In this document: positions 24,585-32,749 of the stretch, in pieces | Numbering within the stretch: the stretch's first letter is position 1 | Layout of the letters: each line of letters opens with the position of its first letter | Assembly: GCF_011046025.1 (NCBI RefSeq) | Contig: NZ_CP047640.1 | Span: 1-64,000, forward strand | From: Proteus sp. ZN5 | GTDB taxonomy: Bacteria > Pseudomonadota > Gammaproteobacteria > Enterobacterales > Enterobacteriaceae | DNA length: 64,000 nucleotides | Reading direction: 5' to 3' | Translations under genes and position numbers: made by a program | The notes under the pieces: model-generated | What the model was told of the DNA's origin: nothing | Database searches by the model: none | What the model saw: the letters and a program-made list of their open reading frames with translations, nothing else

Positions 24585-25421
24585 CTATAATAAACCTATC
24601 TGCTTTTCGAGCTCGTCCAGTTCCTTATCGGTAGGCATAGAACCACCCACTTTTTCATTGTGAATAACATAGGATATGCGTAACACAGAAGCCTTGCGTC
24701 CTTTACGTGACTCAATCGCAATTGAAACATCCTTGATATTCGTTTGTTCACCCAAACTAACCGCCAGCCGCTTTAAAAACTGACCAAAATACTTATAGCT
24801 TTGATAGAGATATTCCTTATTGCCTTTCTTATCTATATTGAACAGCCACATTTCGTCCTTAAGTTCGTCAACTCCAATTGTGAAAGACGTTTTATATTCG
24901 GCAATAGTATTACGTTTAGAGTACCGTTTCATAATTAGCTGATATAGATTTGCCAAACTAGCATCCGATAATCTAGCTACATAAAAAAGGTTTTGTGTCG
25001 TGAATTTTTTTGATAATTCAAAGAAATAGGGAAATACCCTACGGTTAAAGAATATTTTGCAGTAGCCTTCGTCAAAGTAATATGTAGCACTCGTTGTAAT
25101 GTTGGTTTTTGAAGCTCGTTTAAAACCTTCCTCACTTAGATCTTCATATATGTGAGAGCTCAACAGAGTATCTACGGCGAGTGGAAGGGATTTATACGCA
25201 GTTGAAAGGTCCACGTCACAAATTTCAGCATACTCCTTAGCTTTAACCTCAAAGCATATTTCATCTTCATCAACAGATTCTCTAGGATCAGATATCTGAG
25301 CGAGAATAAGAAACAGCACTCTTTTCGCCGGTATAGGTAAGCTGGCGAGAGAAAGATTGAAATCATCAGAATGACGAACATTAGTATAAAGTGTTAAGTT
25401 ACTGATTTGCTTCTTTTTCAT
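24585..25421 (-). CDS. rep: Replication initiator, Rep_3 (R6K Pi/RepE-like)
   Basis: 278 residues from the ATG at 25421 (MKKKQISNLTLYTNVRHSDD); a TTG at 25484 would add 21 residues without gain. It has the two winged-helix domains of iteron initiators: the N-terminal block LASLPIPAKRVLFLILAQI matches the LPLPAKRV region of R6K Pi, and the middle block KFTTQNLFYVARLSDASLANLYQLI matches Pi closely in pattern. VDELKDEM follows. It should bind the 20-bp repeats at 25721-26483, melt the origin, and repress its own gene. Confidence 0.88.
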   Translation of the reverse strand: MKKKQISNLTLYTNVRHSDDFNLSLASLPIPAKRVLFLILAQISDPRESVDEDEICFEVKAKEYAEICDVDLSTAYKSLPLAVDTLLSSHIYEDLSEEGFKRASKTNITTSATYYFDEGYCKIFFNRRVFPYFFELSKKFTTQNLFYVARLSDASLANLYQLIMKRYSKRNTIAEYKTSFTIGVDELKDEMWLFNIDKKGNKEYLYQSYKYFGQFLKRLAVSLGEQTNIKDVSIAIESRKGRKASVLRISYVIHNEKVGGSMPTDKELDELEKQIGLL

Positions 25422-25622
25422 CACAAAAGACTCAATTCCAACATGATAGGTATATATTCTAAAGGTTGTTTTGTCTAAAAGCAAAGTGACCTTTAAAGTA
25501 ATACGTAGCTGGTGGAGTATTGAACACCAGACGAAAATAGCCTTAACGTTGTGATAATAAATACATAAAGTATGTTACCTCTCACATTAGCAATACTTCC
25601 ATGACGGCTTATTGCCAAGTCA

Positions 25623-25674
25623 GTTAACGAAATTTCCATATGACAAACTGCATATGTCGCGACCTTTCGTTAAC
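25623..25674. promoter_or_regulatory. Possible rep operator: inverted repeat plus iteron-like box
   Basis: Arms GTTAACGAAA (25623-25632) and TTTCGTTAAC (25665-25674) are perfect complements. Between them are two CATATG hexamers and CTGCATATGTCGCGACCTTT (25648-25667), which keeps 14 to 15 of the 20 iteron positions. The place, about 200 bp before rep, suits self-repression by Rep dimers. Confidence 0.6.
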
Positions 25675-25720
25675 ATACTGATAAACAGTAAGTTAATGAA
25701 GTCCACCATACTACTCTATA

Positions 25721-26190
25721 CTGCATCAACGACGACCTTTTACCTTAAACAGAAAAATAACTTTTTTTTATGATCATACTGCACCAACGACGACCTTTAG
25801 CATAACCGATTGATATATATGGATTATATATACATGCTTACACCATTCTATACTGCATTAGCGACGACCTTTAGCCACCAGCAGAAAAATACCTTTTTTT
25901 TATGACCGTACTGCATCAACGGCGACCTTTAGTGTAACAATATGATATATAAGGATTTATTTTAAGCATTTACACCGTTATATACTGCACAAGTGGCGAC
26001 CTTTAGCCTTTAATAGAAAAGTACCTTTTTTTATGACTATACTGCACCAACGGCGACCTTTTGCATAACGTGTTGATATATATGGATTAAATTATGATAG
26101 AAGTATATATTTATACTGCATCAGCGGCGACCTTTAGCCACCAGCAGAAAAATACCTTTTTATTGATTAACTGCATCAACGGCGACCTTT
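25721..26190 (+). repeat. Iteron group 1: eight dispersed 20-bp repeats
   Basis: Copies of CTGCATCAACGGCGACCTTT with small changes begin at 25721, 25779, 25853, 25911, 25985, 26042, 26116 and 26171. Spacings alternate near 58 and 74 bp, and the spacers themselves are partly repeated (GCAGAAAAATACCTTTTT, TGATATATATGGATT). The 132-bp double unit suggests duplication. The likely role is incompatibility and copy control by titrating Rep. Confidence 0.9.
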
Positions 26191-26255
26191 TGCAGCAAAT
26201 CAAAAATATACTTTTTCGGTAGTGGAATATTACAAAACATTTAAGAAAATCGTAC

Positions 26256-26264
26256 TTATCCACA
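26256..26264 (+). promoter_or_regulatory. DnaA box in the origin
   Basis: TTATCCACA matches the strict DnaA box consensus. It lies in an AT-rich stretch (26200-26350) between the two iteron groups, a probable melting region with an IHF-like AT tract. This places the replication origin at about 26200-26490. Confidence 0.8.
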
Positions 26265-26353
26265 ACAAAATTAGAAAATAAACTAATATTAATTAATAGG
26301 ATAGGATTTTTTTGATTAAATAATGAACCTTGGTTAATAATTAACCGCATATA

Positions 26354-26483
26354 CTTTACAAGTGACGACCTTTCACTGCATCAACGGCGACCTTTCACTG
26401 CATCAACGGCGACCTTTCACTGCATCAACGGCGACCTTTTACTGCATCAGCGACGACCTTTCACTGCATCAGCGACGACCTTT
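26354..26483 (+). repeat. oriV: Iteron group 2: six tandem 22-bp-spaced repeats
   Basis: Copies begin at 26354 (degenerate), 26376, 26398, 26420, 26442 and 26464, a regular 22-bp period that places all Rep sites on one face of the helix. The unit is the same 20-mer as in group 1 with TCAC or TTAC joining bases. This array beside the DnaA box is the best candidate for the core origin. Confidence 0.92.
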
Positions 26484-26720
26484 AATATCGTAACTAAATG
26501 ATTATTATGAATATATCCCCATATCTAAGGTTTTAATGTTTTAAGATCTAAAAAGAAAGAAAAGATCTTAATATGCTAAGATGTGCTTCACTGTGGACAA
26601 TTTTCTTATGCTTTCTAACGCACTCGCTTTGCTCGTTTGTTCAACAGCGACACCGACACGAAAACAAGTTTTCATGTCTCTCGCTGTTCAGAGCTAAAAA
26701 TGTAAATTCATTTATGATTG

Positions 26721-26751
26721 AAAAAAAAAGCCCAAACAAATGTTTAGGCTT
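26721..26751 (-). terminator. Terminator after the parM-parR-orf163 operon
   Basis: On the minus strand AAGCCTAAACA / TGTTTGGGCTT forms a hairpin with one mismatch followed by eight T. It is 6 bp past the stop of the gene at 26757. Confidence 0.8.
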
Positions 26752-26756
26752 CTCAG

Positions 26757-27248
26757 TTAATGAGTGTCGTTCAAATACAGACTTTTTAGCGTTACAACAG
26801 TACATGCATAACTTATTTTTAACGCTGCGGATAGCTGCTGTACGATGAACACAGCAAGTTCCAAACGTTGGTATTGATCTATACCGTGTTCTAGCGTCTG
26901 TCCTGCTTCAGAGATCAAGAAAATCATTCCTGACTTGCCATTATCAAAGACAGACAACCCTTTGTTTCTATGACCCCCATGATATCGGGCATCTAGATTA
27001 TCAATATACTTCTTTGATAGAAGAACTAATGCAGTGAGTTGAGTCAATTCTTTTAAGGATAACTGAATAGTCATTTTCTGTTCCCATCTTGCAGTTCCAT
27101 CCTTTTCAAGAGGTGCTATCTCGATGTTAAGGGTAGGAACGCCAGATCTGGAAACTACCTTTTGAAAGTTAAGACAGGAACGTTTCTTTTCGTGTTTCTG
27201 CCAATCGGCGAAGAACTTTAAAGTCTCACCATACACTTGTTCGGACAT
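26757..27248 (-). CDS. Unknown plasmid protein after parR (163 residues)
   Basis: I do not recognise a family. It is a soluble protein with a beta-rich N-terminal half (VPTLNIEIAPLEKDG..., KMTIQLSLKELTQLTALVLLSKKYI) and a helical C-terminus (YQRLELAVFIVQQLSAALKISYAC). It starts 10 bp after the parR stop and ends at a terminator, so it is the third gene of the partition operon. The pattern QKMTIQLSLKEL...LTAL recalls single-strand-nucleic-acid binding plasmid proteins but that is a guess. Confidence 0.6.
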   Translation of the reverse strand: MSEQVYGETLKFFADWQKHEKKRSCLNFQKVVSRSGVPTLNIEIAPLEKDGTARWEQKMTIQLSLKELTQLTALVLLSKKYIDNLDARYHGGHRNKGLSVFDNGKSGMIFLISEAGQTLEHGIDQYQRLELAVFIVQQLSAALKISYACTVVTLKSLYLNDTH

Positions 27249-27258
27249 ACACCACCCA

Positions 27259-27639
27259 TCAATCTGGTAATGAACCTTTCAAATTCTGTGCTGCCTGACT
27301 TGGGGGCTCCTTCTCTATTTTTACTTTATCAGTCAGTAACGCCCGTTTTGCCTGACTCAAATTTACTTTATTGTGAGCATGAGTGCCGTCACTATCAACA
27401 GTTAGAAAGGAATCTAACATTACTTTGAAGGTATCAGCCTTTGTCCTGTCTGATAGAATTGAAGCCAGCAAAGAAGGCAATCTATCATCAATTTCCCCTA
27501 ATGCGATCCCTGCCAGTAACGCTGTACGTACTGCTTCAGTTTGAACCGGCGATTCTTCAATCTTTTTAATTGCGAATTTATCAGCCTCGCTGAGTTCGGG
27601 ACGAAGATACAAAATTATCTTTTTACGCTCTTGTTTCAT
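27259..27639 (-). CDS. parR: Partition adaptor ParR/StbB-like protein
   Basis: 126 residues, basic N-terminus of ribbon-helix-helix type (KKIILYLRPELSEADKFAIKKIE, about residues 6-28), then a helical dimer region and a flexible C-terminus (about 95-126) like the tail of R1 ParR that contacts ParM. It starts 4 bp after parM on the same strand. It should bind the repeats at 28635-28860 and cap ParM filaments. Family assignment rests mainly on position and layout. Confidence 0.75.
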   Translation of the reverse strand: MKQERKKIILYLRPELSEADKFAIKKIEESPVQTEAVRTALLAGIALGEIDDRLPSLLASILSDRTKADTFKVMLDSFLTVDSDGTHAHNKVNLSQAKRALLTDKVKIEKEPPSQAAQNLKGSLPD

Positions 27640-27643
27640 AACG

Positions 27644-28603
27644 TTATCCTAATAATTTCAGACCCCGAACCAAAGCAAACTGAGGTTCTTCAGCCACGTA
27701 GAAACGTTCTGGTTGGATTGCTATTTTCTTTCTGATTGCATCAGCGGAAAGCGCAGCTCCACCACCAATAACCATGACATGTGTATAGCCCTTAAAGGTG
27801 CTGACCGCATCGAGCACACGGGTATTTAGTCGTTCAATACTGCTATTCATGGCATCTTTCACCATCTGAATATCATCAACGCTGTTGATGTTATCTAACA
27901 GATAGTTTTCATCGTGCCGGTTAATAATGAGTTGATCTGCGTTATAGCTGGATGTTTCTGTTGAAGCGTTCGCCAAAGCTCTTTTGACTTCGTTAGTCAC
28001 CAATGATACGCCAAGCGTAGGATCACCAAAAATGCGTGATACAGACGTCATTTGACCAGAAACCATTGAGATATCAGTTGTGGTGCCTCCAATATCAATA
28101 ATCAGTACAGAATGATTGGGTCTTAATTCATCACACAAAGATATACCCGCAGGAATTGACTCAGGACGAACGGTTACTTTTTTGATTTTGAAAGGTTCAT
28201 TCCGGCTTACTTGAACTTCGCGCATTAAGTTATCTTTTTTGCGTTGGATGTTATCCATTCGATATTGCGCATCCTGATCGTAAAATTCTGCCAATGGTAG
28301 AGTGACAACGATTTCAACCTCTTGGGGAGGTAAACCGCTAATCTGAAGTGCATGTTGCACTGCAACTGCGTTTAGAGGGCTATACTGCCAAGCTACGTTG
28401 TTAGTTGGCAAATTGTCAGGATCAATAATATCGAATGAATACTTCTCGTTATCAACGGTATAGTTGAATGGTTTGCCAGTACCAAAAGCCGTACCCCAAC
28501 CGCGTTTGAAGCTGTTAGGACTAATTTTAATTACTTCACCTTCCTGATCCTGTTCCCACAGCATTTTTATGTTAGTAGAACCATCATCTATATAAATACG
28601 CAT
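27644..28603 (-). CDS. parM: Plasmid segregation actin ParM/StbA
   Basis: 319 residues, the same length as R1 ParM (320). ATP-binding actin-fold motifs: phosphate 1 YIDDGSTNIKMLW (residues 4-16), phosphate 2 VLIIDIGGTTTDIS (about 166-179), adenosine motif HVMVIGGGAAL (about 271-281). Many blocks equal R1 ParM (ISPNSFKR, VAWQYS.LN.VAV.HAL). It polymerises with ATP and pushes plasmid copies apart when ParR is bound at the centromere. The gene is intact and first in its operon. Confidence 0.93.
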   Translation of the reverse strand: MRIYIDDGSTNIKMLWEQDQEGEVIKISPNSFKRGWGTAFGTGKPFNYTVDNEKYSFDIIDPDNLPTNNVAWQYSPLNAVAVQHALQISGLPPQEVEIVVTLPLAEFYDQDAQYRMDNIQRKKDNLMREVQVSRNEPFKIKKVTVRPESIPAGISLCDELRPNHSVLIIDIGGTTTDISMVSGQMTSVSRIFGDPTLGVSLVTNEVKRALANASTETSSYNADQLIINRHDENYLLDNINSVDDIQMVKDAMNSSIERLNTRVLDAVSTFKGYTHVMVIGGGAALSADAIRKKIAIQPERFYVAEEPQFALVRGLKLLG

Positions 28604-28634
28604 TTGAAGCCTCTAATTGTTAATGTGATGCATC

Positions 28635-28860
28635 TGAGATTTATTTGATGCGATATTGAGTATGTTTGTAATTTTAACAGTGGAAGTTGAGTGTCGCAAG
28701 AGGTTGATGTGAGATTAATTTGAGAAATATCAGGGTGTAAAAATCATAATGAAAATGAAAATATATCATTTAGATGTGGGTGTGATGCATAACTGAGGTT
28801 TATATGAGGCTTATTCTATGTGGTATTACTGTGTGAGGATTAATTGAGGTATATCTGATG
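28635..28860. repeat. parC: parC-like centromere with five 16-bp repeats
   Basis: Repeats of the pattern TGAGRTTWATTTGAGG lie at 28635-28650, 28710-28725, 28794-28809, 28834-28849 and 28845-28860 (the last two overlap). They stand directly before parM, where type II partition loci keep the ParR-binding centromere and promoter. Sequence variation is moderate. The following 28861-29111 is AT-rich without a gene that I can support. Confidence 0.7.
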
Positions 28861-29170
28861 TGTGTAGATATACCTCGATACCTTGACTGTGAATGTGTAT
28901 CACAAAGGCGGCAATGCTGAGGGGAAAAGTTTTGCGATCAAATCATTAGTATTATTTATCAAACTTTCACTTTTAAATAATAGATGCATTGTGCCTTTTT
29001 TGTACCACTTAACGATGAAAAATTCAGTTTCAAAATTTTTATTATTAGTTCGCACATTATCAGATATATATAGCCCTACACTATTTTGAAATTCGTGAAT
29101 TGGTTTTTTTTGGGGTATACGGATTTAATGGTTGATGGGGCACCTTTACCCCACCAACCTGATACCATTA

Positions 29171-29585
29171 TCAGATGGTTGATAGATCGACCCCGTAGTT
29201 GAGTTCCTCTGCGAAGTCCGGCAGTCCGTAACCGATGGTTTTCTTGTAGAACGGAGAGACCTTCGCGGTCGGGGCCTTCTTCTTGTGCTTCGTGGTGTAG
29301 AGCATTCGTGCCCGCATCACCTCGAAGGAGTAACCACGTCCTTCACGGTTCTTGTCCTTGGCCAGTCGGTTGATGGACTCCGTGTAAGCGTTGGTGACGG
29401 GCATGTCCGTCTCGAAGTAGGTCATGATCTCTTCGCGCCAGTTGCCTACAGCCCTGACCAGATCGCTCCAGACTTCCTTCTGGCCCTTCGGGATGGTGGC
29501 TATCCACTCGTCCAGGGCGGCTTCTGCCTGGGGCCGTGTGGTAGCGTCCCAGATGCCGTAGAAACGTTCCTTGATGGTTAGGAAA
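29171..29585 (-). pseudogene. ISL3-family transposase, C-terminal fragment
   Basis: The open minus-strand frame reads FLTIKERFYGIWDAT, then EVWSDLVRAVGNWREEIMTY and ESINRLAKDKNREGRGYSF, which is the DDE_Tnp_ISL3 C-terminal part with the last catalytic Glu region. It ends with a normal stop at 29171. The frame is lost beyond 29585, where the IS91-type element begins. About 138 of an expected 400 or more residues remain here. Confidence 0.82.
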
Positions 29586-29729
29586 ATGGATGAATGGTTT
29601 AACGGATCTATAACGATATGTTTCGGTATCAGAGTCTGCTAAAGGGTCTATGTCGTATTTAAACCTAACCATGGTAACGTGTAATCGCACTATTTTTAGC
29701 CAAAAACTGAAATAATAGGCACACTGATC

Positions 29730-30929
29730 CTAGTCCGCGGTTTGTAACCATCGTTTTTTAGCCATTTTATCTCGCCTTTCTGACAGCAAAGTGACGGCAT
29801 GTATGCCTTTTTCTGCACTCATAAACCGCAGTCGATTTCCACATAAAATGCATTGGTACGGATCCGTGTTTAAAAATCCTTTAATCAATGCCGCAAACCC
29901 CGGTTTTTCAAGCACGTTAGGATGGTTCATATCTAACGCGTCATACACTTTAGGTAATAAGCGCCCACGTTTGCGATTGGCTAAAAAACCGTAATAGCGG
30001 ATCATTTTAAAATGCCGGGCTGGGATATGGCTGACATAACGTCGTATCATCTCTTCTTGGGATAAGGTCTGTCGCCGATATTGCTGGCTGTGGTGATCAT
30101 AGTAATGATGGACCACGGTGCCTCCGCTGTAGTGTTTCAACTGAGACGCCGAGATAGGGGGACGTTTAAGGTATCGACCTAGATATTTCACGTTGTGCCA
30201 AGCACCTCGGGTCTTTTTGGCAAAATGCACTTTCCAATAACGTTGAAACTGGGCATTGAGGTAACGACACCACGTTGGGTAATCGCGAATGTGCCCGAAC
30301 CCAGGCAATTTATTCGGTTGTAACTGAAAATAGCCGTCTCGAAGGAGACGAATAACGGCACTGCGCCAGACCTTTTCGACGTCTTTCTTTTTGAAAAAAA
30401 TCGGTTTCCAGGTGTCATATTGGGTGAGACCGCCTCGTGTGACCGATAAATGAATGTGCGGATGTTGATTGAGTTGGCGGCCATAAGTATGTAGCGCACA
30501 AAAAATGCCAATTTCTAGCCCAAGACGCGTGGCGTGTTTAAGCATGGCACGGGTGGCGCAGCGAAAGAGTTGGTTAAGTAAGTGCCAGTTATTGTTGAAG
30601 AAAGGCCAAAGGAGGTGGGGCATAGTGAGGGTGATATGTTGCCATTCGCAGTCTGGCAAAATATGACGCTGCTGGGCAATCCATTGTTCGGTGCCTTTGA
30701 GGCCACAGGCACTGCAGGCTTTGGATTTACAGGTTTGACAAAAGAAACGGGAATGCGTGCATTCGGGAGAAGAACAGCAATAACGACGAACGCCCATTGC
30801 GCAAGTGCTACAGGCGAGCATCTTTTCAACACAGAGGAGCTGCCATTCATCGACAGGGTTATTATCAATGAAACGGTTCCATCCGTCATCGTATTGAAAT
30901 AATAATTTAGCGGGTCTGGGAATATACAT
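29730..30929 (-). CDS. IS91-family transposase
   Basis: A complete 399-residue rolling-circle transposase. It has the N-terminal zinc-binding region (CSTCAMGVRRYCC, then CQTCKSKACSACG, residues about 39-78), the HUH-type box in QHPHIHLSVTRGG (about 153-165) and the tyrosines of YLGRYLKRPPIS (about 250-261). A second Cys pair, CILCGNRLRF, is near 365. The start is ATG 30929. Such elements move DNA next to them and cause one-sided deletions, which may explain the losses on both sides. Confidence 0.9.
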   Translation of the reverse strand: MYIPRPAKLLFQYDDGWNRFIDNNPVDEWQLLCVEKMLACSTCAMGVRRYCCSSPECTHSRFFCQTCKSKACSACGLKGTEQWIAQQRHILPDCEWQHITLTMPHLLWPFFNNNWHLLNQLFRCATRAMLKHATRLGLEIGIFCALHTYGRQLNQHPHIHLSVTRGGLTQYDTWKPIFFKKKDVEKVWRSAVIRLLRDGYFQLQPNKLPGFGHIRDYPTWCRYLNAQFQRYWKVHFAKKTRGAWHNVKYLGRYLKRPPISASQLKHYSGGTVVHHYYDHHSQQYRRQTLSQEEMIRRYVSHIPARHFKMIRYYGFLANRKRGRLLPKVYDALDMNHPNVLEKPGFAALIKGFLNTDPYQCILCGNRLRFMSAEKGIHAVTLLSERRDKMAKKRWLQTAD

Positions 30930-31014
30930 AGAGCAGAGTATAAAAGACGAGAAGGGAGTTGCCTAGGAATAGAGCGGCACTGCCGCGATGCTCACGCCAC
31001 AGGCGTGCTTATGT

Positions 31015-31131
31015 TCTGAGGAGTTATTGGCAGTCGCTAAGGAAAAGCAATGGCAAAGGCAAATAGAGACTAATAACCGTGTTAAAGAGCGACTAGAGCA
31101 AATAATTGGCAGCCTGAAGGGGATTAGTTAG
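31015..31131 (+). pseudogene. tnpB: Tn554-family TnpB, C-terminal fragment
   Basis: 38 codons (EELLAVAKEKQWQRQIE, then RVKERLEQIIGSLKGIS) in front of tnpC read as the end of the Tn554-type tyrosine recombinase TnpB. The stop TAG is directly followed by the tnpC ATG. The rest of tnpB and all of tnpA are gone, cut at a GTTC tetranucleotide (31013-31016) next to the IS91-type element. Confidence 0.75.
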
Positions 31132-31509
31132 ATGGTTAAACAGGTACGAAATACAGAGGAAATTGTGCGTTTGGCAAAGCAAAAGTCCAGGCGGACTAGA
31201 GAAAATGTAGACAAGGTTATCTCTAAACTATCGCTTGAAGGTAAGACTATTAATTTTAACACAGTTGCAAAGGAAGCTAATGTTTCTAAATCATGGCTTT
31301 ATAAGGAACATGATATTAGGCAAAGGATTGAATCTCTCCGAAAACAGCAAAAAACAGAAAATGTAATATCAAAACCCAAGAAAAGCTCCCGTTCTGAAGA
31401 AGTCCTTATTAAAACCTTAAAAACAAGAGTAAAGGAATTAGAAGAGGAAAATATAAGATTAAGGAACCAGATCCAAAAATTATACGGAGATTTGTACATT
31501 AGAGAATAG
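31132..31509 (+). CDS. tnpC: Tn554-family transposition protein TnpC
   Basis: 125 residues, the length of Tn554 TnpC. It has a helix-turn-helix-like N-terminal region (NFNTVAKEANVSKSWLYKE, about residues 42-60) and a C-terminal coiled coil (LKTRVKELEEENIRLRNQI). In Tn554, TnpC helps orientation and frequency of insertion with TnpA and TnpB. Both partners are missing, so it cannot drive transposition. AT-rich codon use marks a Gram-positive source. Confidence 0.88.
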   Translation: MVKQVRNTEEIVRLAKQKSRRTRENVDKVISKLSLEGKTINFNTVAKEANVSKSWLYKEHDIRQRIESLRKQQKTENVISKPKKSSRSEEVLIKTLKTRVKELEEENIRLRNQIQKLYGDLYIRE

Positions 31510-31574
31510 TTAATCTATGAGTTTCACCAACTTGTGCTTTGAACTTTGAAGTGTTAAAATTAATATACTATTAA

Positions 31575-31788
31575 TCGAAAGGAGAGATGGGTGGACAATG
31601 AAGAACTAATCTAATTTTTAACAAATGAAATAGTATATTTCAGTTTAAAAACTTAGGATTAGTCTGCCCATTTTTCCATATACTAAATAAATGTAAGACT
31701 GAATAGCTAAAAAGGCTAAATAGTTTTATTTGAGTGTCTTAAAAAGTGACATGACTAATCCTTCCAACATTATTTGGGAGGATTTTTT
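31575..31788 (+). promoter_or_regulatory. Leader with possible attenuator before lnu(G)
   Basis: An AAAGGAGAG ribosome site (31578-31586) precedes a tiny frame (ATGGGTGGACAATGA, four residues). About 170 bp on, AATCCTTCC / GGGAGGATT (31757-31784) forms a stem followed by TTTTTT, just before the lnu gene. A short leader peptide and a terminator upstream of a ribosome-drug resistance gene suggests antibiotic-sensed attenuation. This is inference from layout. Confidence 0.55.
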
Positions 31789-31827
31789 ATTTCTCCCTGA
31801 ATCAAAATAAAGAAAGAAGGAATCGAA

Positions 31828-32631
31828 TTGTTAAAACAAAAGGAACTAATGGCAAGGGTTAAGGAACTTGTCCAGTCAGATGAACGAATATCTGCTTGTA
31901 TGATGTATGGCTCTTTTACAAAAGGAGAGGGAGATCAATACTCTGATATAGAATATTACGTTTTTCTAAAAGATGATACAATTTCCACCTTTGATTCAGC
32001 AAAATGGCTAAATGAAGTCGCTTCCTACACTTTACTCTATCAAAATGAGTACGGTACGGAAGTAGTAATTTTTGAAAATCTAATACGTGGTGAATTTCAT
32101 TTCCTTTCCGAAAACGAAATGAATATTATTCCTTCATTCAAAGAATCAGGCTACATTCCTGACACAAAAGCAATGTTTATTTATGATGAAACAGGACAAC
32201 TAGAATTGTATTTATCAGAGTTGGAAGGTCCGGGACCAAATAGACTTACAGAAGAAAACGTAAATTTTTTATTGAATAATTTTTCCAACCTATGGTTAAT
32301 GGGGATTAATGTTCTTAAAAGAGGGGAAAATGCACGTTCACTGGAACTTTTATCTCAATTACAAAAAAATATACTACAACTCATTCGAATTGCGGAAGAA
32401 AATGCCGATAATTGGTTTAATATGACAAAGAATCTTGAAAAAGAAATTAGTCCTGAAAACTATGAAAAGTTTAAAAAGACTACTGCCCGATTAAATGAAT
32501 TAGAACTATATGAAGCCTATAAGAACTCTTTGCTTCTCGTTATGGAACTTCGAAATCTCGTTGAAAAACAGTATCAATTAACCATTAGCGATGATTTTTT
32601 AGGCAAACTGTTTAATTATATGAACGAATAA
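31828..32631 (+). CDS. lnu(G): Lincosamide nucleotidyltransferase, Lnu(B)/Lnu(G) group
   Basis: 267 residues, the length of Lnu(B) and Lnu(G). It starts with TTG at 31828 (reads LKQKELMARVKEL) after AAGAAGG. The nucleotidyltransferase motif GSFTKGEGDQYSDIEYY (about residues 29-45) contains the metal-binding acidic residues. Many positions differ from Lnu(B) as I remember it, and the tnpC neighbour is that of the enterococcal Tn6260, so Lnu(G) is more likely. It is very AT-rich and intact. It should adenylylate lincomycin. Confidence 0.82.
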   Translation: MLKQKELMARVKELVQSDERISACMMYGSFTKGEGDQYSDIEYYVFLKDDTISTFDSAKWLNEVASYTLLYQNEYGTEVVIFENLIRGEFHFLSENEMNIIPSFKESGYIPDTKAMFIYDETGQLELYLSELEGPGPNRLTEENVNFLLNNFSNLWLMGINVLKRGENARSLELLSQLQKNILQLIRIAEENADNWFNMTKNLEKEISPENYEKFKKTTARLNELELYEAYKNSLLLVMELRNLVEKQYQLTISDDFLGKLFNYMNE

Positions 32632-32635
32632 ATAA

Positions 32636-32674
32636 AAAGCCTGTATCTCAAGTGATAACTAAGATACAGGCTTT
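32636..32674 (+). terminator. Terminator after lnu(G)
   Basis: 13-bp perfect arms AAAGCCTGTATCT / AGATACAGGCTTT around a 13-base loop, ending in TTTAATTG. It begins 4 bp after the lnu stop and comes from the Gram-positive donor. Confidence 0.88.
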
Positions 32675-32749
32675 AATTGTTATTTACTTTAAATACATGT
32701 TCTCAAAGTGAAAGTATTGATTTTAATGGATTTTTAATAGTTTACTCTT

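Noticed and set aside
25721..26483. CRISPR array
   Set aside because: The 20-bp units have spacers of 2 to about 55 bp, many of them repeated themselves, and stand beside a Rep_3 gene and a DnaA box; they are iterons.
26780..26806. Ter site in the orf163 gene (contains GTTGTAAC on the minus strand)
   Set aside because: Only the 8-bp core agrees; flanking consensus positions fail, and it lies in a coding region. Much weaker than the 19-mer pair at 24134-24313.
26573..26848. Plus-strand 91-codon ORF after the origin
   Set aside because: It crosses the terminator and the 3' end of the opposite gene, has no ribosome site and no domain.
28883..29089. Plus-strand 68-codon ORF after the centromere
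   Set aside because: AT-rich stretch with no ribosome site and no family marks; chance opening.
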